Assembly: GCA_948330435.1 (NCBI GenBank)
Contig: CAOJBY010000001.1
Location: 195,419 to 259,418, forward strand
DNA: 64,000 nucleotides
Source: an uncultured Lachnoclostridium sp.
Lineage (GTDB): Bacteria > Bacillota > Clostridia > Lachnospirales > Lachnospiraceae
Reading direction: 5' to 3'
Below the pieces are notes generated by a model that was given only the letters and a program-made list of their open reading frames with translations, searched no databases and had not been told where the DNA came from. Shown piece after piece: positions 7,597 through 17,249 of the stretch (positions within the stretch are counted from its first letter, which is position 1; each line of letters starts with the position of its first letter). The position numbers and the translations under genes were made by a program.

Positions 7597-9183
7597 TAGA
7601 TCTAATTCATTATAAGAAGATTCTCTCTTTTTGGGAGTTCTCTTATAACGTTTTTTTGGCTTTGGCCGCTTTTTTCTGCGAACTCGTCTTTGGCGGCGGA
7701 AACGTCGGCGAAGATTTTCCATATTCAAGGACAGATTGAAGCTTTTCATAAGCTGGCGGATAATCAGATAGATAAGGGCCGCAACAGCAATTATTGCAAC
7801 AAAGGATAAAATCAACCGAATATTAATTCGTATAAATTTTTTTGGTGCAGTTTCATTTTCTTCCTCACTGGTATCTTCCGGATCATCCGTATTTCGATCA
7901 AAAGAGAATTCCTGCACCAAAGGCTTGGCAAGCTCAATGGAGGCAGAGCCTACGGGCTGTCCCTGCCAGGTATAAGACAAGGTTGCAATAACATCCGAAT
8001 TCTCTTCACTTTGAAAGACTAATTCCGGAGAGGCGTCCGTAAAGGGTATGTCATTTGGCAGAATAATATAATCATTTTTATTAATTTCTATCAAAGGCTC
8101 TGTTTGACCAAAGATTGCACTTCCTGTGTGGAAGAATCCGGACCCGTCAACGGAAAAATTAGTTTCATTAGAAGCCACATTCACTTTACAGAAATTTTCC
8201 GAAGCATAGTTTAGAAGTAGGGCTGTATCCGGAAATAGAGGTATGCCTCGCTCTGCATTGGGATCGGAAGCAGTTCGCATAGTTACTACGATTAGCGTCA
8301 TTCCGCCTCGCTCTGCAGCAGTAACAAGAGTATTCTTTGCCGCAGTAGTACCACCAGTCTTTCCTGCTATGACCGTATCATCCAGATATTTTGAATTCCC
8401 CTTATAAGGCCCGATCATATAATGATGATTCTTCATGTAAGTAATTTCATCATCTTTATTGGTAGGACGCATTTCATAGGAGGCTGTACCGGAAATACGC
8501 ACAAAATTGTCATTCTGAAGAGCAGCGTTCATAATGAGGGCCATATCATGGGCAGAGGTATAGTGATTGTCATCATGAAGACCATGGGGATTTACAAAAT
8601 GGGTATTGGTACAACCAAGTTCCGCAGCCTTTTCGTTCATCATATCTGCAAAAGCTTCCACAGACCCGGCCACATGCTCCGCCAGTCCATTGCCACATTC
8701 ATTGGCAGATTCCAGAAGAAGAGCATAAAGGGATTCTTCCACGGTTAATTCTTCTCCCTCGGTTGTTCCGATACTGCTGCTGTTTCGCTCAATGGAGTGG
8801 GTGGCATAATAAGAATAAGTAACGACCTCATCCAGAGAGCAATGCTCCAGAGTAACAAGAGCCGTCATAATCTTTGTAATGCTGGCTGGATAATTCACCA
8901 TATCCATATCCTTATTATAAAGAATGGTTCCCGTATCCGCTTCCATAACAATGGCGGACTCCGCATAAATCTGGGGACCCTGAGGCCAGCCCTCTATCTG
9001 ATTGGAATCAATTGTCTTGTTGTAGGCATCCTGGCGTTCCTGCTCCGCCTGTTCAGCGGCAGCAATCTCTGCGGCGGTTGGCTTACGCTTTTTTGCAGCG
9101 TCCGCATTTATTGGGTGAAAACAGGCAGAGCCAAGCAGGGAAAGTCCCAGGGCCGCAGCCAAAAATCTATATGAAAATTTCAT
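7594..9183 (-). CDS. D-alanyl-D-alanine carboxypeptidase (PBP5/DacF-type, S11)
   Basis: The 529-aa exported enzyme has all three active-site motifs: SITK at residues 101-104 (nucleophile Ser101), SAN at 159-161 and KTG at 275-277. It has an N-terminal signal peptide (cleavage probably near ADAA, residue 30), a stalk domain, then a membrane helix near residues 455-478 and a very basic tail rich in RRR and KK ending at residue 529. It trims the terminal D-Ala of peptidoglycan stem peptides. Odd features: the C-terminal anchor is a true transmembrane helix with ~45 basic residues beyond it, rather than the usual amphipathic helix. Sporulation homologues (DacF) exist; which role it plays here is open. 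Confidence 0.93.
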   Translation of the reverse strand: MKFSYRFLAAALGLSLLGSACFHPINADAAKKRKPTAAEIAAAEQAEQERQDAYNKTIDSNQIEGWPQGPQIYAESAIVMEADTGTILYNKDMDMVNYPASITKIMTALVTLEHCSLDEVVTYSYYATHSIERNSSSIGTTEGEELTVEESLYALLLESANECGNGLAEHVAGSVEAFADMMNEKAAELGCTNTHFVNPHGLHDDNHYTSAHDMALIMNAALQNDNFVRISGTASYEMRPTNKDDEITYMKNHHYMIGPYKGNSKYLDDTVIAGKTGGTTAAKNTLVTAAERGGMTLIVVTMRTASDPNAERGIPLFPDTALLLNYASENFCKVNVASNETNFSVDGSGFFHTGSAIFGQTEPLIEINKNDYIILPNDIPFTDASPELVFQSEENSDVIATLSYTWQGQPVGSASIELAKPLVQEFSFDRNTDDPEDTSEEENETAPKKFIRINIRLILSFVAIIAVAALIYLIIRQLMKSFNLSLNMENLRRRFRRQRRVRRKKRPKPKKRYKRTPKKRESSYNELDL

Positions 9184-9312
9184 CTTGAAAACTCCTTTAG
9201 AATGGACAGAATAACATCTTCAAGTATATGTTATTTTTTTTGCAGGTGCAAGGTCTATCACAAAAAGTTTACATTTCTTTAAGAAAAAGCTGTAAGAAAC
9301 AGGGCTAAAACA

Positions 9313-9342
9313 TTGACAAAATGAGCAAAATCAAGGTATACT
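9313..9342 (+). promoter_or_regulatory. Sigma-A promoter of the ileS leader
   Basis: TTGACA (9313-9318), 18-bp spacer, TATACT (9337-9342). Transcription would start about 9350 and run into the T-box leader. Confidence 0.85.
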
Positions 9343-9349
9343 AGTGGAC

Positions 9350-9588
9350 GATAAGGAAAGACAGAGACGAAGAGAGTAGGATTTGTCCAAACGGCCCAGA
9401 GAACCGGGGATGGTGGGAGCCCGGTGCAAGTAGGATTCTTCTGAAGATCACTTCCGAGTTTCAGGCTGAAAAAAGAGTAGGCACTGACGGTTTTCCTCCG
9501 TTAAAGGGAAACGCATGTGACAGCATGATGTAACAGGTGGTATAACAGAAGCGAGGCTTCCGTCCTTTTACAGGATGGAAGTTTTTTT
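9350..9588 (+). promoter_or_regulatory. T-box riboswitch leader (isoleucine) of ileS
   Basis: The 449-bp gap before ileS holds a T-box leader. A T-box-like sequence, AACAGGTGGTATAACAG (9532-9548), precedes a terminator hairpin: CTTCCGTCC (9557-9565) pairs with GGATGGAAG (9573-9581), followed by seven T. The likely specifier is ATC in CTGAAGATCACTTCC near 9441-9455, which matches tRNA-Ile. Uncharged tRNA-Ile would stabilise the antiterminator and let ileS be transcribed. Confidence 0.88.
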
Positions 9589-9631
9589 CAAGCAAGAACA
9601 AAATATTACGGAACTGGAATGGAGGCACAGA

Positions 9632-12600
9632 ATGTACGAAAAAGTATCACCAAATTTGAACTTCGTAGAACGGGAAAAAAATGTAGAAGCGTTCTGGAAA
9701 GAAAACCATATTTTTGAAAAAAGTATGGAAAACCGCAAGGATGGTGAAACCTATACCTTTTATGACGGGCCGCCCACGGCCAATGGAAAGCCCCATATCG
9801 GTCATGTGTTGACCCGTGTAATCAAGGATATGATCCCAAGATACCGTACCATGAAAGGCTATATGGTACCAAGAAAGGCCGGCTGGGATACCCATGGTCT
9901 TCCCGTAGAACTGGAAGTGGAGAAGCTGTTAGGCCTTGATGGAAAGGAACAGATCGAGGAGTATGGCCTGGATCCTTTCATTACAAAATGTAAGGAGAGC
10001 GTCTGGAAGTATAAAGGTATGTGGGAGGATTTCTCCGGCACCGTAGGATTCTGGGCGGATATGAATGATCCCTATGTAACCTATCATGACGATTATATTG
10101 AGTCCGAATGGTGGGCTTTAAAGGAAATCTGGAAAAAGGGTCTGCTTTACAAGGGCTTTAAGATTGTGCCCTACTGTCCACGGTGTGGAACGCCTTTGTC
10201 CTCTCATGAGGTGGCACAGGGCTACAAGGCCGTAAAGGAGCGTTCAGCCATTGTACGCTTTAAAGTAGTGGGAGAGGATGCATATTTCCTGGCATGGACC
10301 ACAACCCCCTGGACTCTGCCCTCCAATGTGGCACTCTGTGTAAATCCGAATGATACCTATGTAAAGGTAAAGGCGGCAGACGGCTATACCTATTATATGG
10401 CAGAGGAATTGCTTGACAAGGTGCTGGGATCCCTGGCAGAGGAGGGAAAGCCGGCCTATGAGATTCTTGATACCTATGTAGGAAAAGATCTGGAATATAA
10501 GGAATATGAACCTCTGTTTGCCTGTGCGGGAGAAGCAGCTGCAAAGCAGAGAAAGAAAGGCCACTATGTAACCTGTGATACCTATGTTACCATGACAGAT
10601 GGTACTGGTATTGTTCATATTGCACCGGCTTTCGGTGAGGATGACGCCCAGGTAGGCCGCAGGTATGATCTGCCCTTTGTACAGTTTGTGGATGGCAAAG
10701 GTGATATGACAGAAGAGACGCCTTATGCCGGATTATTTGTAAAAAAAGCAGATCCGGAGATTTTAAAAGATCTGGATAAAGAGGGAAAGCTGTTCTCAGC
10801 ACCGAAGTTTGAGCATGACTATCCTTTCTGCTGGCGTTGCGATACCCCGCTGATTTACTATGCACGGGAATCCTGGTTCATTAAAATGACAGCAGTGAAA
10901 GAGGATCTTATCCGCAACAACAATACCATCAACTGGATTCCGGAAAGCATCGGCAAGGGCCGCTTTGGAGACTGGCTGGAGAACATTCAGGACTGGGGTA
11001 TCAGCCGGAACCGTTACTGGGGAACGCCTCTGAATGTATGGGAATGTGAGTGCGGACATCAGCATTCCATCGGAAGCCGTCAGGAGCTTTTTGAGATGAG
11101 TGGCAATGAGAAAGCCCTTACGGTAGAACTGCATCGGCCCTATATTGATGAGATTACCATCAAGTGTCCGGAGTGCGGCAAGGATATGCATCGTGTACCG
11201 GAGGTAATTGACTGCTGGTTTGATTCGGGAGCCATGCCCTTTGCACAGCATCACTATCCTTTTGAGAATAAGGATTTATTTGACCAACAGTTTCCGGCTC
11301 AGTTTATTTCCGAGGCAGTGGATCAGACAAGAGGATGGTTCTATTCTCTGCTTGCAGAGTCCACATTGATTTTCAACAGAGCACCTTATGAGAATGTTAT
11401 CGTTCTGGGGCATGTGCAGGATGAGAATGGCCAGAAAATGAGCAAGTCCAAAGGAAATGCCGTCGATCCCTTTGACGCACTGGCTACCTACGGTGCAGAC
11501 GCCATCCGCTGGTATTTCTATGTAAACAGTGCTCCCTGGCTGCCAAACCGTTTCCATGGAAAGGCTGTTATGGAGGGACAGCGTAAGTTTATGGGTACGC
11601 TGTGGAATACCTATGCGTTCTTTGTGCTGTATGCCAACATTGACGATTTTGGTGCCACCAAGTATGAGTTGAATTACGATTCCTTAAGCGTCATGGATAA
11701 ATGGCTCCTTTCCAAGCTGAACACGGTTGTAGGTCAGGTGGATGATAATCTGGCAAACTATCGGATTCCGGAGACCGCAAGGGCACTTCAGGAATTTGTG
11801 GATGATATGAGTAACTGGTACGTGCGTCGGAGCCGTGAACGCTTCTGGGCCAAGGGCATGGAGCAGGATAAGATCAATGCCTATATGACTCTTTACACGG
11901 CTCTCGTAACCATCTGTAAGGCTGCGGCACCTATGGTACCCTTTATCACGGAGGATATTTACCGGAATCTGGTGTGCAGCATTGATAAAAATGCACCGGA
12001 AAGCATTCATCTCTGTGATTTCCCGGAGGTGAAAAGGGAGTGGATTGATCCCGAGCTTGAGAAAAATATGGATGAGGTTCTCCGCATTGTAGTTATGGGC
12101 CGTGCCTGCAGAAATGCGGCAAATATCAAGAACCGTCAGCCCATTGCCAATATGTTTGTGAAAGCCCCCTATGAGCTTGGCAGTTACTACCAGGAGATTA
12201 TCCGGGATGAGCTGAATGTGAAAGCAGTTTCCTTTACAGATGACGTACGTGCCTTTACCAGCTATAGCTTTAAGCCCCAGCTTAAGACCGTAGGACCCAA
12301 GTACGGCAAATCCTTAAATGGCATCCGCACCTATCTGGCAGAAGTAGACGGCAACAAAGCTATGGATGAACTGAAAGAGAAAGGAAGTCTTACATTTGAC
12401 GTAAATGGGGTTTCTGTGGTATTATCAGAAGAAGATCTGTTGATCGATATGGCTCAGACAGAGGGTTATGTATCCGACGGAGATAACGAGATTACGGTAG
12501 TTCTCGACACGAAGCTGACGCCGGAACTCATTGAGGAGGGCTATATCCGGGAGATCATCAGTAAGATCCAGACCATGCGTAAGGAAGCGGACTTTGAGGT

Positions 12601-12787
12601 AATGGATAAGATTGTGATCTATTGCCGGGGAAATGACAGGATTGCGGAGCTTCTTACATCCCATAAGGACACGATTCAGTCGGAGGTATTGGCTCTTGAC
12701 GTAAAGATTGGTGAGACAAAGGGGTATGTAAAGGACTGGAATATTAACGGGGAAGAAGTAACCCTTGGCGTGGAACGCTGCTGTTAA
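9632..12787 (+). CDS. ileS: Isoleucyl-tRNA synthetase
   Basis: The class I synthetase is 1051 aa from ATG 9632. HIGH is at residues 55-58 (KPHIGH) and KMSKS at 602-606. The editing (CP1) domain has WTTTPWTLPSN, and the C-terminal half has the anticodon-binding helical domain. The length and lack of a C-terminal zinc cluster fit the IleRS type 2 seen in many Clostridia. ATG 9632 is chosen over an in-frame start at 9575 because 9575 lies inside the T-box terminator; GGAGG sits at 9621-9625. Expression should be set by the upstream T-box. Confidence 0.97.
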   Translation: MYEKVSPNLNFVEREKNVEAFWKENHIFEKSMENRKDGETYTFYDGPPTANGKPHIGHVLTRVIKDMIPRYRTMKGYMVPRKAGWDTHGLPVELEVEKLLGLDGKEQIEEYGLDPFITKCKESVWKYKGMWEDFSGTVGFWADMNDPYVTYHDDYIESEWWALKEIWKKGLLYKGFKIVPYCPRCGTPLSSHEVAQGYKAVKERSAIVRFKVVGEDAYFLAWTTTPWTLPSNVALCVNPNDTYVKVKAADGYTYYMAEELLDKVLGSLAEEGKPAYEILDTYVGKDLEYKEYEPLFACAGEAAAKQRKKGHYVTCDTYVTMTDGTGIVHIAPAFGEDDAQVGRRYDLPFVQFVDGKGDMTEETPYAGLFVKKADPEILKDLDKEGKLFSAPKFEHDYPFCWRCDTPLIYYARESWFIKMTAVKEDLIRNNNTINWIPESIGKGRFGDWLENIQDWGISRNRYWGTPLNVWECECGHQHSIGSRQELFEMSGNEKALTVELHRPYIDEITIKCPECGKDMHRVPEVIDCWFDSGAMPFAQHHYPFENKDLFDQQFPAQFISEAVDQTRGWFYSLLAESTLIFNRAPYENVIVLGHVQDENGQKMSKSKGNAVDPFDALATYGADAIRWYFYVNSAPWLPNRFHGKAVMEGQRKFMGTLWNTYAFFVLYANIDDFGATKYELNYDSLSVMDKWLLSKLNTVVGQVDDNLANYRIPETARALQEFVDDMSNWYVRRSRERFWAKGMEQDKINAYMTLYTALVTICKAAAPMVPFITEDIYRNLVCSIDKNAPESIHLCDFPEVKREWIDPELEKNMDEVLRIVVMGRACRNAANIKNRQPIANMFVKAPYELGSYYQEIIRDELNVKAVSFTDDVRAFTSYSFKPQLKTVGPKYGKSLNGIRTYLAEVDGNKAMDELKEKGSLTFDVNGVSVVLSEEDLLIDMAQTEGYVSDGDNEITVVLDTKLTPELIEEGYIREIISKIQTMRKEADFEVMDKIVIYCRGNDRIAELLTSHKDTIQSEVLALDVKIGETKGYVKDWNINGEEVTLGVERCC

Positions 12788-12840
12788 AGACAGCAGCGGG
12801 ACATCCGCAAAAAATAAAAAAGAATGGGAGGAGATTCACC

Positions 12841-15300
12841 ATGAGTAAGAGGCCTTTTGATAAGGAACTTTTTAAAAGAAGTGTTGTCTACAATGTAAAG
12901 ACACTGTACCGGAAAAATATGGAGGAAGCTACACAGCATCAGATCTTTCATGCCGTAGCACTGGCGACCAAGGACGCAGTCATTGATGCCTGGCTGGCAA
13001 CTCAGGAGGAGATGAAAAAGACAGATCCCAAGATTGTTTACTATATGTCCATGGAGTTCTTAATGGGCCGTGCCCTGGGAAATAATCTGATCAATCTGAC
13101 CTTTTATGATGAAGTAAAAGAGGCCATGCAGGAACTGGGCTGTGATTTGAACCTGATTGAGGATCAGGAACCTGACGCAGCACTTGGCAACGGCGGTCTT
13201 GGAAGACTGGCCGCATGTTTCCTGGATTCCTTGTCTACCCTGGGATACGTGGCTTATGGCTGCGGTATCCGCTATCACTATGGAATGTTTAAGCAGAGGA
13301 TCAAGGATGGCTATCAGATTGAGGTGCCGGATGAGTGGCTTAAGGATGGCAATCCCTTTGAACTTCGCCGTCCGGAGTACACAGAGATTGTAAAGTTTGG
13401 TGGTTATGTAGATATTGAAACGGATGAAAAGGGAAGAAATCACTTTGTGCAGAAAGGGTATCAGAGCGTCCGTGCGGTTCCCTGTGATCTGCCGATTGTA
13501 GGCTATGGCAATAATGTGGTGAATACCCTGCGTATCTGGGATGCGGAGCCCATGAATTCTTTCCATCTGGATTCTTTTGACAAGGGAGAGTACCAGAAAG
13601 CTGTAGAGGAGGAGAACCTGGCTAAGCTTTTGGTAGAGGTTCTCTACCCAAATGATAACCATATGGCAGGAAAGGAACTTCGTCTGAAACAGCAGTATTT
13701 CTTTATCTCTGCCAGCGTTCAGAGAGCTGTTGCGAAGTATAAGGAGACCCATAAGGATATCCGCAAATTTTATGAGAAAGCAACGTTCCAGCTTAACGAT
13801 ACCCATCCGACAGTCGCTGTGGCAGAGCTGATGCGTGTTCTTCTTGACGAGGAGCATTTGGAGTGGGATGAGGCATGGGAGGTAACCACAAAGACTTGTG
13901 CTTATACCAACCATACCATTATGTCCGAGGCTTTGGAGAAATGGCCTATTGAGTTGTTCTCCAGACTGCTTCCCCGTGTGTATCAGATTATCGAGGAGAT
14001 CAACCGCCGCTTTATCCAGGAGATCCAGAAGAAGTATCCGGGCGATCATGAGAAGATCCGCAAGATGGCCATTATCTATGACGGACAGGTGAAGATGGCT
14101 CACCTTGCAATCGCTGCAGGCTATTCTGTAAATGGTGTGGCAAGGCTTCACACAGAGATCTTGAAGAATCAGGAGCTTAAGGACTTCTACCAGATGATGC
14201 CGGAGAAGTTCAATAATAAGACCAACGGAATCACTCAGCGTAGGTTCCTTCTTCACGGCAACCCGCTGCTGGCAGATTGGGTAACGGATCATATTGGTGA
14301 CGAGTGGATCACGGATCTGTCTCAGATCAGCAAGCTTAAGATCTATGCCGATGATGAGAAGGCTCAGCAGGAGTTTATGAATATTAAGTATCAGAATAAG
14401 GTGCGGCTTGCAAAATATATTCTGGAACATAACGGTGTGGAGGTAGATCCCAGATCCATCTTTGATGTACAGGTAAAGCGTCTTCATGAGTATAAGCGTC
14501 AGCTGATGAATATTCTTCATGTTATGTATCTGTACAACAAGATTAAGGAACATCCGGAGATGCCTTTCTATCCCAGAACTTTTATCTTTGGTGCCAAGGC
14601 TGCGGCAGGCTATCACCGGGCTAAGCTGACCATTAAGCTGATTAATGCAGTGGCAGATGTGATCAACAATGATGCTACCATAAACGGAAAGCTGAAAGTG
14701 GTATTTATTGAGGACTACCGGGTATCCAATGCAGAGTGGATCTTTGCGGCTGCCGATGTATCCGAGCAGATTTCCACAGCCAGCAAGGAGGCTTCCGGAA
14801 CAGGTAACATGAAGTTTATGCTGAATGGTGCGATTACCATTGGAACCATGGATGGTGCTACAGTAGAGATGGTAGAGGAGATGGGTGAGGAGAATGCCAT
14901 AATCTTCGGCTTAAGTTCTGATGAGGTTATTAATTATGAGCAGAACGGCGGCTACAACCCCATGGATATCTTTAACACGGACCAGGATATCCGTCAGGTG
15001 CTGATGCAGCTTATCAATGGCTATTATGCCCCCAATGATCCGGAACGTTTCCGTGACATCTATGATTCTCTGCTGAATACCAAGAGCAGTGATCGTGCGG
15101 ATACTTACTTCATTTTGAAAGATTTCCGATCCTATGCAGAGGCTCATGATCGGATTGAGAAGGCATACCGTGATGAGAAAGGCTGGGCAAAGAAAGCCAT
15201 TTTGAATACGGCTTCCTGTGGAAAGTTCTCTTCTGATCGGACCATTCAGGAGTATGTAGATGAGATTTGGCATTTGGATAAGATTGCTGTAACCTTATAA
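12841..15300 (+). CDS. glgP: Glycogen/maltodextrin phosphorylase
   Basis: The 819-aa protein is a full-length GT35 phosphorylase. It releases glucose-1-phosphate from alpha-1,4-glucan ends with pyridoxal phosphate as cofactor. The PLP lysine is Lys658 in EASGTGNMKFMLNG; other landmarks are ALGNGGLGRLAACFLDS and VKRLHEYKRQLMN. A strong SD (GGGAGGAG) precedes ATG 12841. It follows ileS after 53 bp with no clear terminator between, so some read-through is likely, although the functions are unrelated. A strong terminator follows. No other glycogen gene is in the window. Confidence 0.96.
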   Translation: MSKRPFDKELFKRSVVYNVKTLYRKNMEEATQHQIFHAVALATKDAVIDAWLATQEEMKKTDPKIVYYMSMEFLMGRALGNNLINLTFYDEVKEAMQELGCDLNLIEDQEPDAALGNGGLGRLAACFLDSLSTLGYVAYGCGIRYHYGMFKQRIKDGYQIEVPDEWLKDGNPFELRRPEYTEIVKFGGYVDIETDEKGRNHFVQKGYQSVRAVPCDLPIVGYGNNVVNTLRIWDAEPMNSFHLDSFDKGEYQKAVEEENLAKLLVEVLYPNDNHMAGKELRLKQQYFFISASVQRAVAKYKETHKDIRKFYEKATFQLNDTHPTVAVAELMRVLLDEEHLEWDEAWEVTTKTCAYTNHTIMSEALEKWPIELFSRLLPRVYQIIEEINRRFIQEIQKKYPGDHEKIRKMAIIYDGQVKMAHLAIAAGYSVNGVARLHTEILKNQELKDFYQMMPEKFNNKTNGITQRRFLLHGNPLLADWVTDHIGDEWITDLSQISKLKIYADDEKAQQEFMNIKYQNKVRLAKYILEHNGVEVDPRSIFDVQVKRLHEYKRQLMNILHVMYLYNKIKEHPEMPFYPRTFIFGAKAAAGYHRAKLTIKLINAVADVINNDATINGKLKVVFIEDYRVSNAEWIFAAADVSEQISTASKEASGTGNMKFMLNGAITIGTMDGATVEMVEEMGEENAIIFGLSSDEVINYEQNGGYNPMDIFNTDQDIRQVLMQLINGYYAPNDPERFRDIYDSLLNTKSSDRADTYFILKDFRSYAEAHDRIEKAYRDEKGWAKKAILNTASCGKFSSDRTIQEYVDEIWHLDKIAVTL

Positions 15301-15349
15301 TATGATACCAGAAGCAAAAGATCATACATGATTTTGGCTCAAAAAAGTG

Positions 15350-15392
15350 AGAACTGTGCTGATTCCCAAAAGGAAAAAGCACAGTTCTTTTC
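15350..15392 (+). terminator. Intrinsic terminator of glgP
   Basis: A perfect 11-bp stem, AGAACTGTGCT (15350-15360) with AGCACAGTTCT (15378-15388), is followed by a T-rich run. Confidence 0.9.
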
Positions 15393-15434
15393 TATATAAA
15401 AGTCTATTTTACAAGCTTATTCATAAAATATAAA

Positions 15435-16304
15435 ATGAGAGAAAAAATAAAAACAGGATTATCCATTGTCATTATTTTAATATTGTTTCCTTATGTATCA
15501 GTCGTATTTCGAACAGGAAATATGCGGGGACAGGAACAGACAAAATCCGGAAATAATCTGGAGGAATATGTAGCGGGGATTCTGCCGGGGCAGATGCAGA
15601 TTTCCTATCAGGAAGAAGCACTTAAGGCACAGGCAATCATTATACGAACAAATCTCTTAAAAAAGGGTATGGAGTACTATGGCACAGATAATTTAGAGGA
15701 AGCTGCGACATTAATTCGAGAAGATGATCTGAAGATCATGGGCTTTACTTATAGTTCACCAGAGGATTTAGAGCAATTGTGGGGGTACGAACAATGGAAA
15801 GAGTATGAGACAAAGCTTTGGGAGGCTGTGGGAGCGACAGAGGGGCAAATATTAACAATGGGAGGGCTCCCTGTAGAGCTTCCCTATCATGCAGTAAGTG
15901 CCGGAAAGACGCGAAGTGGCCAGATCCTGGGAGAAGAGTATTCTTATCTGGAGTCGGTAGAGTGTCCGGAGGATATAGAGTCTGCGGATTATATGGAGAT
16001 TCAGATTTTGGAGTTTCCTGATTTTCCTGAAATTATGGAAAAGGATGAAGTGGGATATGTAACAAAGCTTTACATAGGAGAGGAACTTTTGACAGGAGAG
16101 GAATTTCGAAGCCGTTATTCTTTAAATTCCAGTTGTTTTACTTTGGATGAGACAGAAGAGGGGGTTCGAGTTACTACCAAGGGGCTGGGACATGGTTTGG
16201 GTTTAAGTATGTTTCAAGCAAATCGCCTTGCAACAGAAGGGCAAACATATCTGGAAATATTACTCTATTTTTATAAAAATGTGGAATGTATAAGCTTCCC
16301 TTAA
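15435..16304 (+). CDS. spoIID: SpoIID/LytB-type sporulation amidase-enhancer/lytic transglycosylase
   Basis: The 289-aa protein has one N-terminal anchor (residues ~7-26) and an outer SpoIID domain: LEEYVAGILPGQMQISYQEEALKAQA, AVSAGKTRSG and the closing GLGHGLGLSMFQANRLATEG. SpoIID cleaves glycan strands at the septum during engulfment, in the mother cell membrane (family knowledge). Its neighbour spoIIQ begins 63 bp later, so mother-cell and forespore engulfment factors sit together. No SD is visible before ATG 15435 (the preceding bases are A/T only), which is unusual. The start is kept because it gives a complete signal anchor. Confidence 0.88.
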   Translation: MREKIKTGLSIVIILILFPYVSVVFRTGNMRGQEQTKSGNNLEEYVAGILPGQMQISYQEEALKAQAIIIRTNLLKKGMEYYGTDNLEEAATLIREDDLKIMGFTYSSPEDLEQLWGYEQWKEYETKLWEAVGATEGQILTMGGLPVELPYHAVSAGKTRSGQILGEEYSYLESVECPEDIESADYMEIQILEFPDFPEIMEKDEVGYVTKLYIGEELLTGEEFRSRYSLNSSCFTLDETEEGVRVTTKGLGHGLGLSMFQANRLATEGQTYLEILLYFYKNVECISFP

Positions 16305-16367
16305 AGTGGCTATGCTATGGTTAGCAGCACAGCGAAACGTGTGAAATCTAGTATAGAGGTGAAGCTT

Positions 16368-17237
16368 ATGACAGTAAAAAGAAAGAAAAAGAGTACATTT
16401 ATGGGAGGAAGAGCCGTTACGGTTGCTTTTAGCCTCTGTCTCCTTGCCGTGGTTGCCATGATTGGTATGTATACGGTGGGGAAAAGTGATCAAAAACAAA
16501 AGGAACTTGAACAACAGGTGGCGGAGGCAGAACAAAAACGGTCAGAGGAGAAAGCAAAACAGCAGGAGGAATTAAAACTTCAGGAAGAAGAACAGAAAAA
16601 GGAGACAGCTTCTGCTACAGCCAGACGGGAAAAAGATACACAGGATAAAGATACACAAAATAAAAGCAACGAAACAGATAAAAATAAGACAGTTACTTAT
16701 GGGGCAGAACTTGAGAGTGATTTTCAGTCGGAACAGGCAGAGATTGCAGAGAATATTATTATAGACGAGATGGAGGAAACGGCTGGAGCGGATGTGATGG
16801 TGGAACAGCCTACGTTATCCTTTTCTCCGGATGCGGACAAGCTTATGTGGCCTGTAGCCGGAAATATTATTTTGGATTATAGTATGGATAAATCGGTTTA
16901 TTTTTCAACTCTCGATCAGTATAAGTACAATCCGGCAGTAATTATACAGGGGGCGGTGGATCAGTCTGTTATGTGTGCAGCCCAGGGAAGAGTGACCTCT
17001 ATTGAGACCCTGGAGGAGACAGGAACTACGGTAACTATGGATATTGGAGATGGATATGAACTGATTTATGGACAGTTGAAAGAACTGACCGTAAAAGAAG
17101 GGGATTATCTGAAAGCCGGTGAGACAGTGGGGTATATTAGTGATCCAACAAAATATTACTCCAAAGAAGGAGCTAATTTGTACTTTGCGGTTCACAAAGA
17201 TGGAGAGAGTGTGGACCCCATGACACTGCTTCAATAG
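16368..17237 (+). CDS. spoIIQ: SpoIIQ-like membrane protein with a degenerate LytM (M23) domain
   Basis: The 289-aa protein has a basic N-terminus, a membrane helix (residues ~16-36), a Glu/Lys/Gln-rich coiled coil (~42-80), a linker, and an M23 domain from about 158. The domain keeps the fold landmarks WPVAGNI, VMCAAQGRV and GETVGYISDP, but the zinc ligands are gone: no His in the HxxxD region (IIQGAVD, 192-198), Gln instead of His in YGQL (234-237), and NLYFAVH (270-276) in place of HxH. It is therefore probably a structural binding partner, like Bacillus SpoIIQ, which tethers SpoIIIAH across the septum. ATG 16368 has SD GAGGTG. Confidence 0.83.
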   Translation: MTVKRKKKSTFMGGRAVTVAFSLCLLAVVAMIGMYTVGKSDQKQKELEQQVAEAEQKRSEEKAKQQEELKLQEEEQKKETASATARREKDTQDKDTQNKSNETDKNKTVTYGAELESDFQSEQAEIAENIIIDEMEETAGADVMVEQPTLSFSPDADKLMWPVAGNIILDYSMDKSVYFSTLDQYKYNPAVIIQGAVDQSVMCAAQGRVTSIETLEETGTTVTMDIGDGYELIYGQLKELTVKEGDYLKAGETVGYISDPTKYYSKEGANLYFAVHKDGESVDPMTLLQ

Positions 17238-17249
17238 TGATTAAACCAA

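Noticed and set aside
7551..7739. Plus-strand 62-codon frame in the terminator region
   Set aside because: It overlaps the bidirectional terminator and the carboxypeptidase end, with no SD.
13060..14616. Long open frame on the minus strand (518 codons) opposite glgP
   Set aside because: It lies wholly inside a well-supported gene, has no SD and gives no recognisable protein; it is an antisense frame caused by codon bias.
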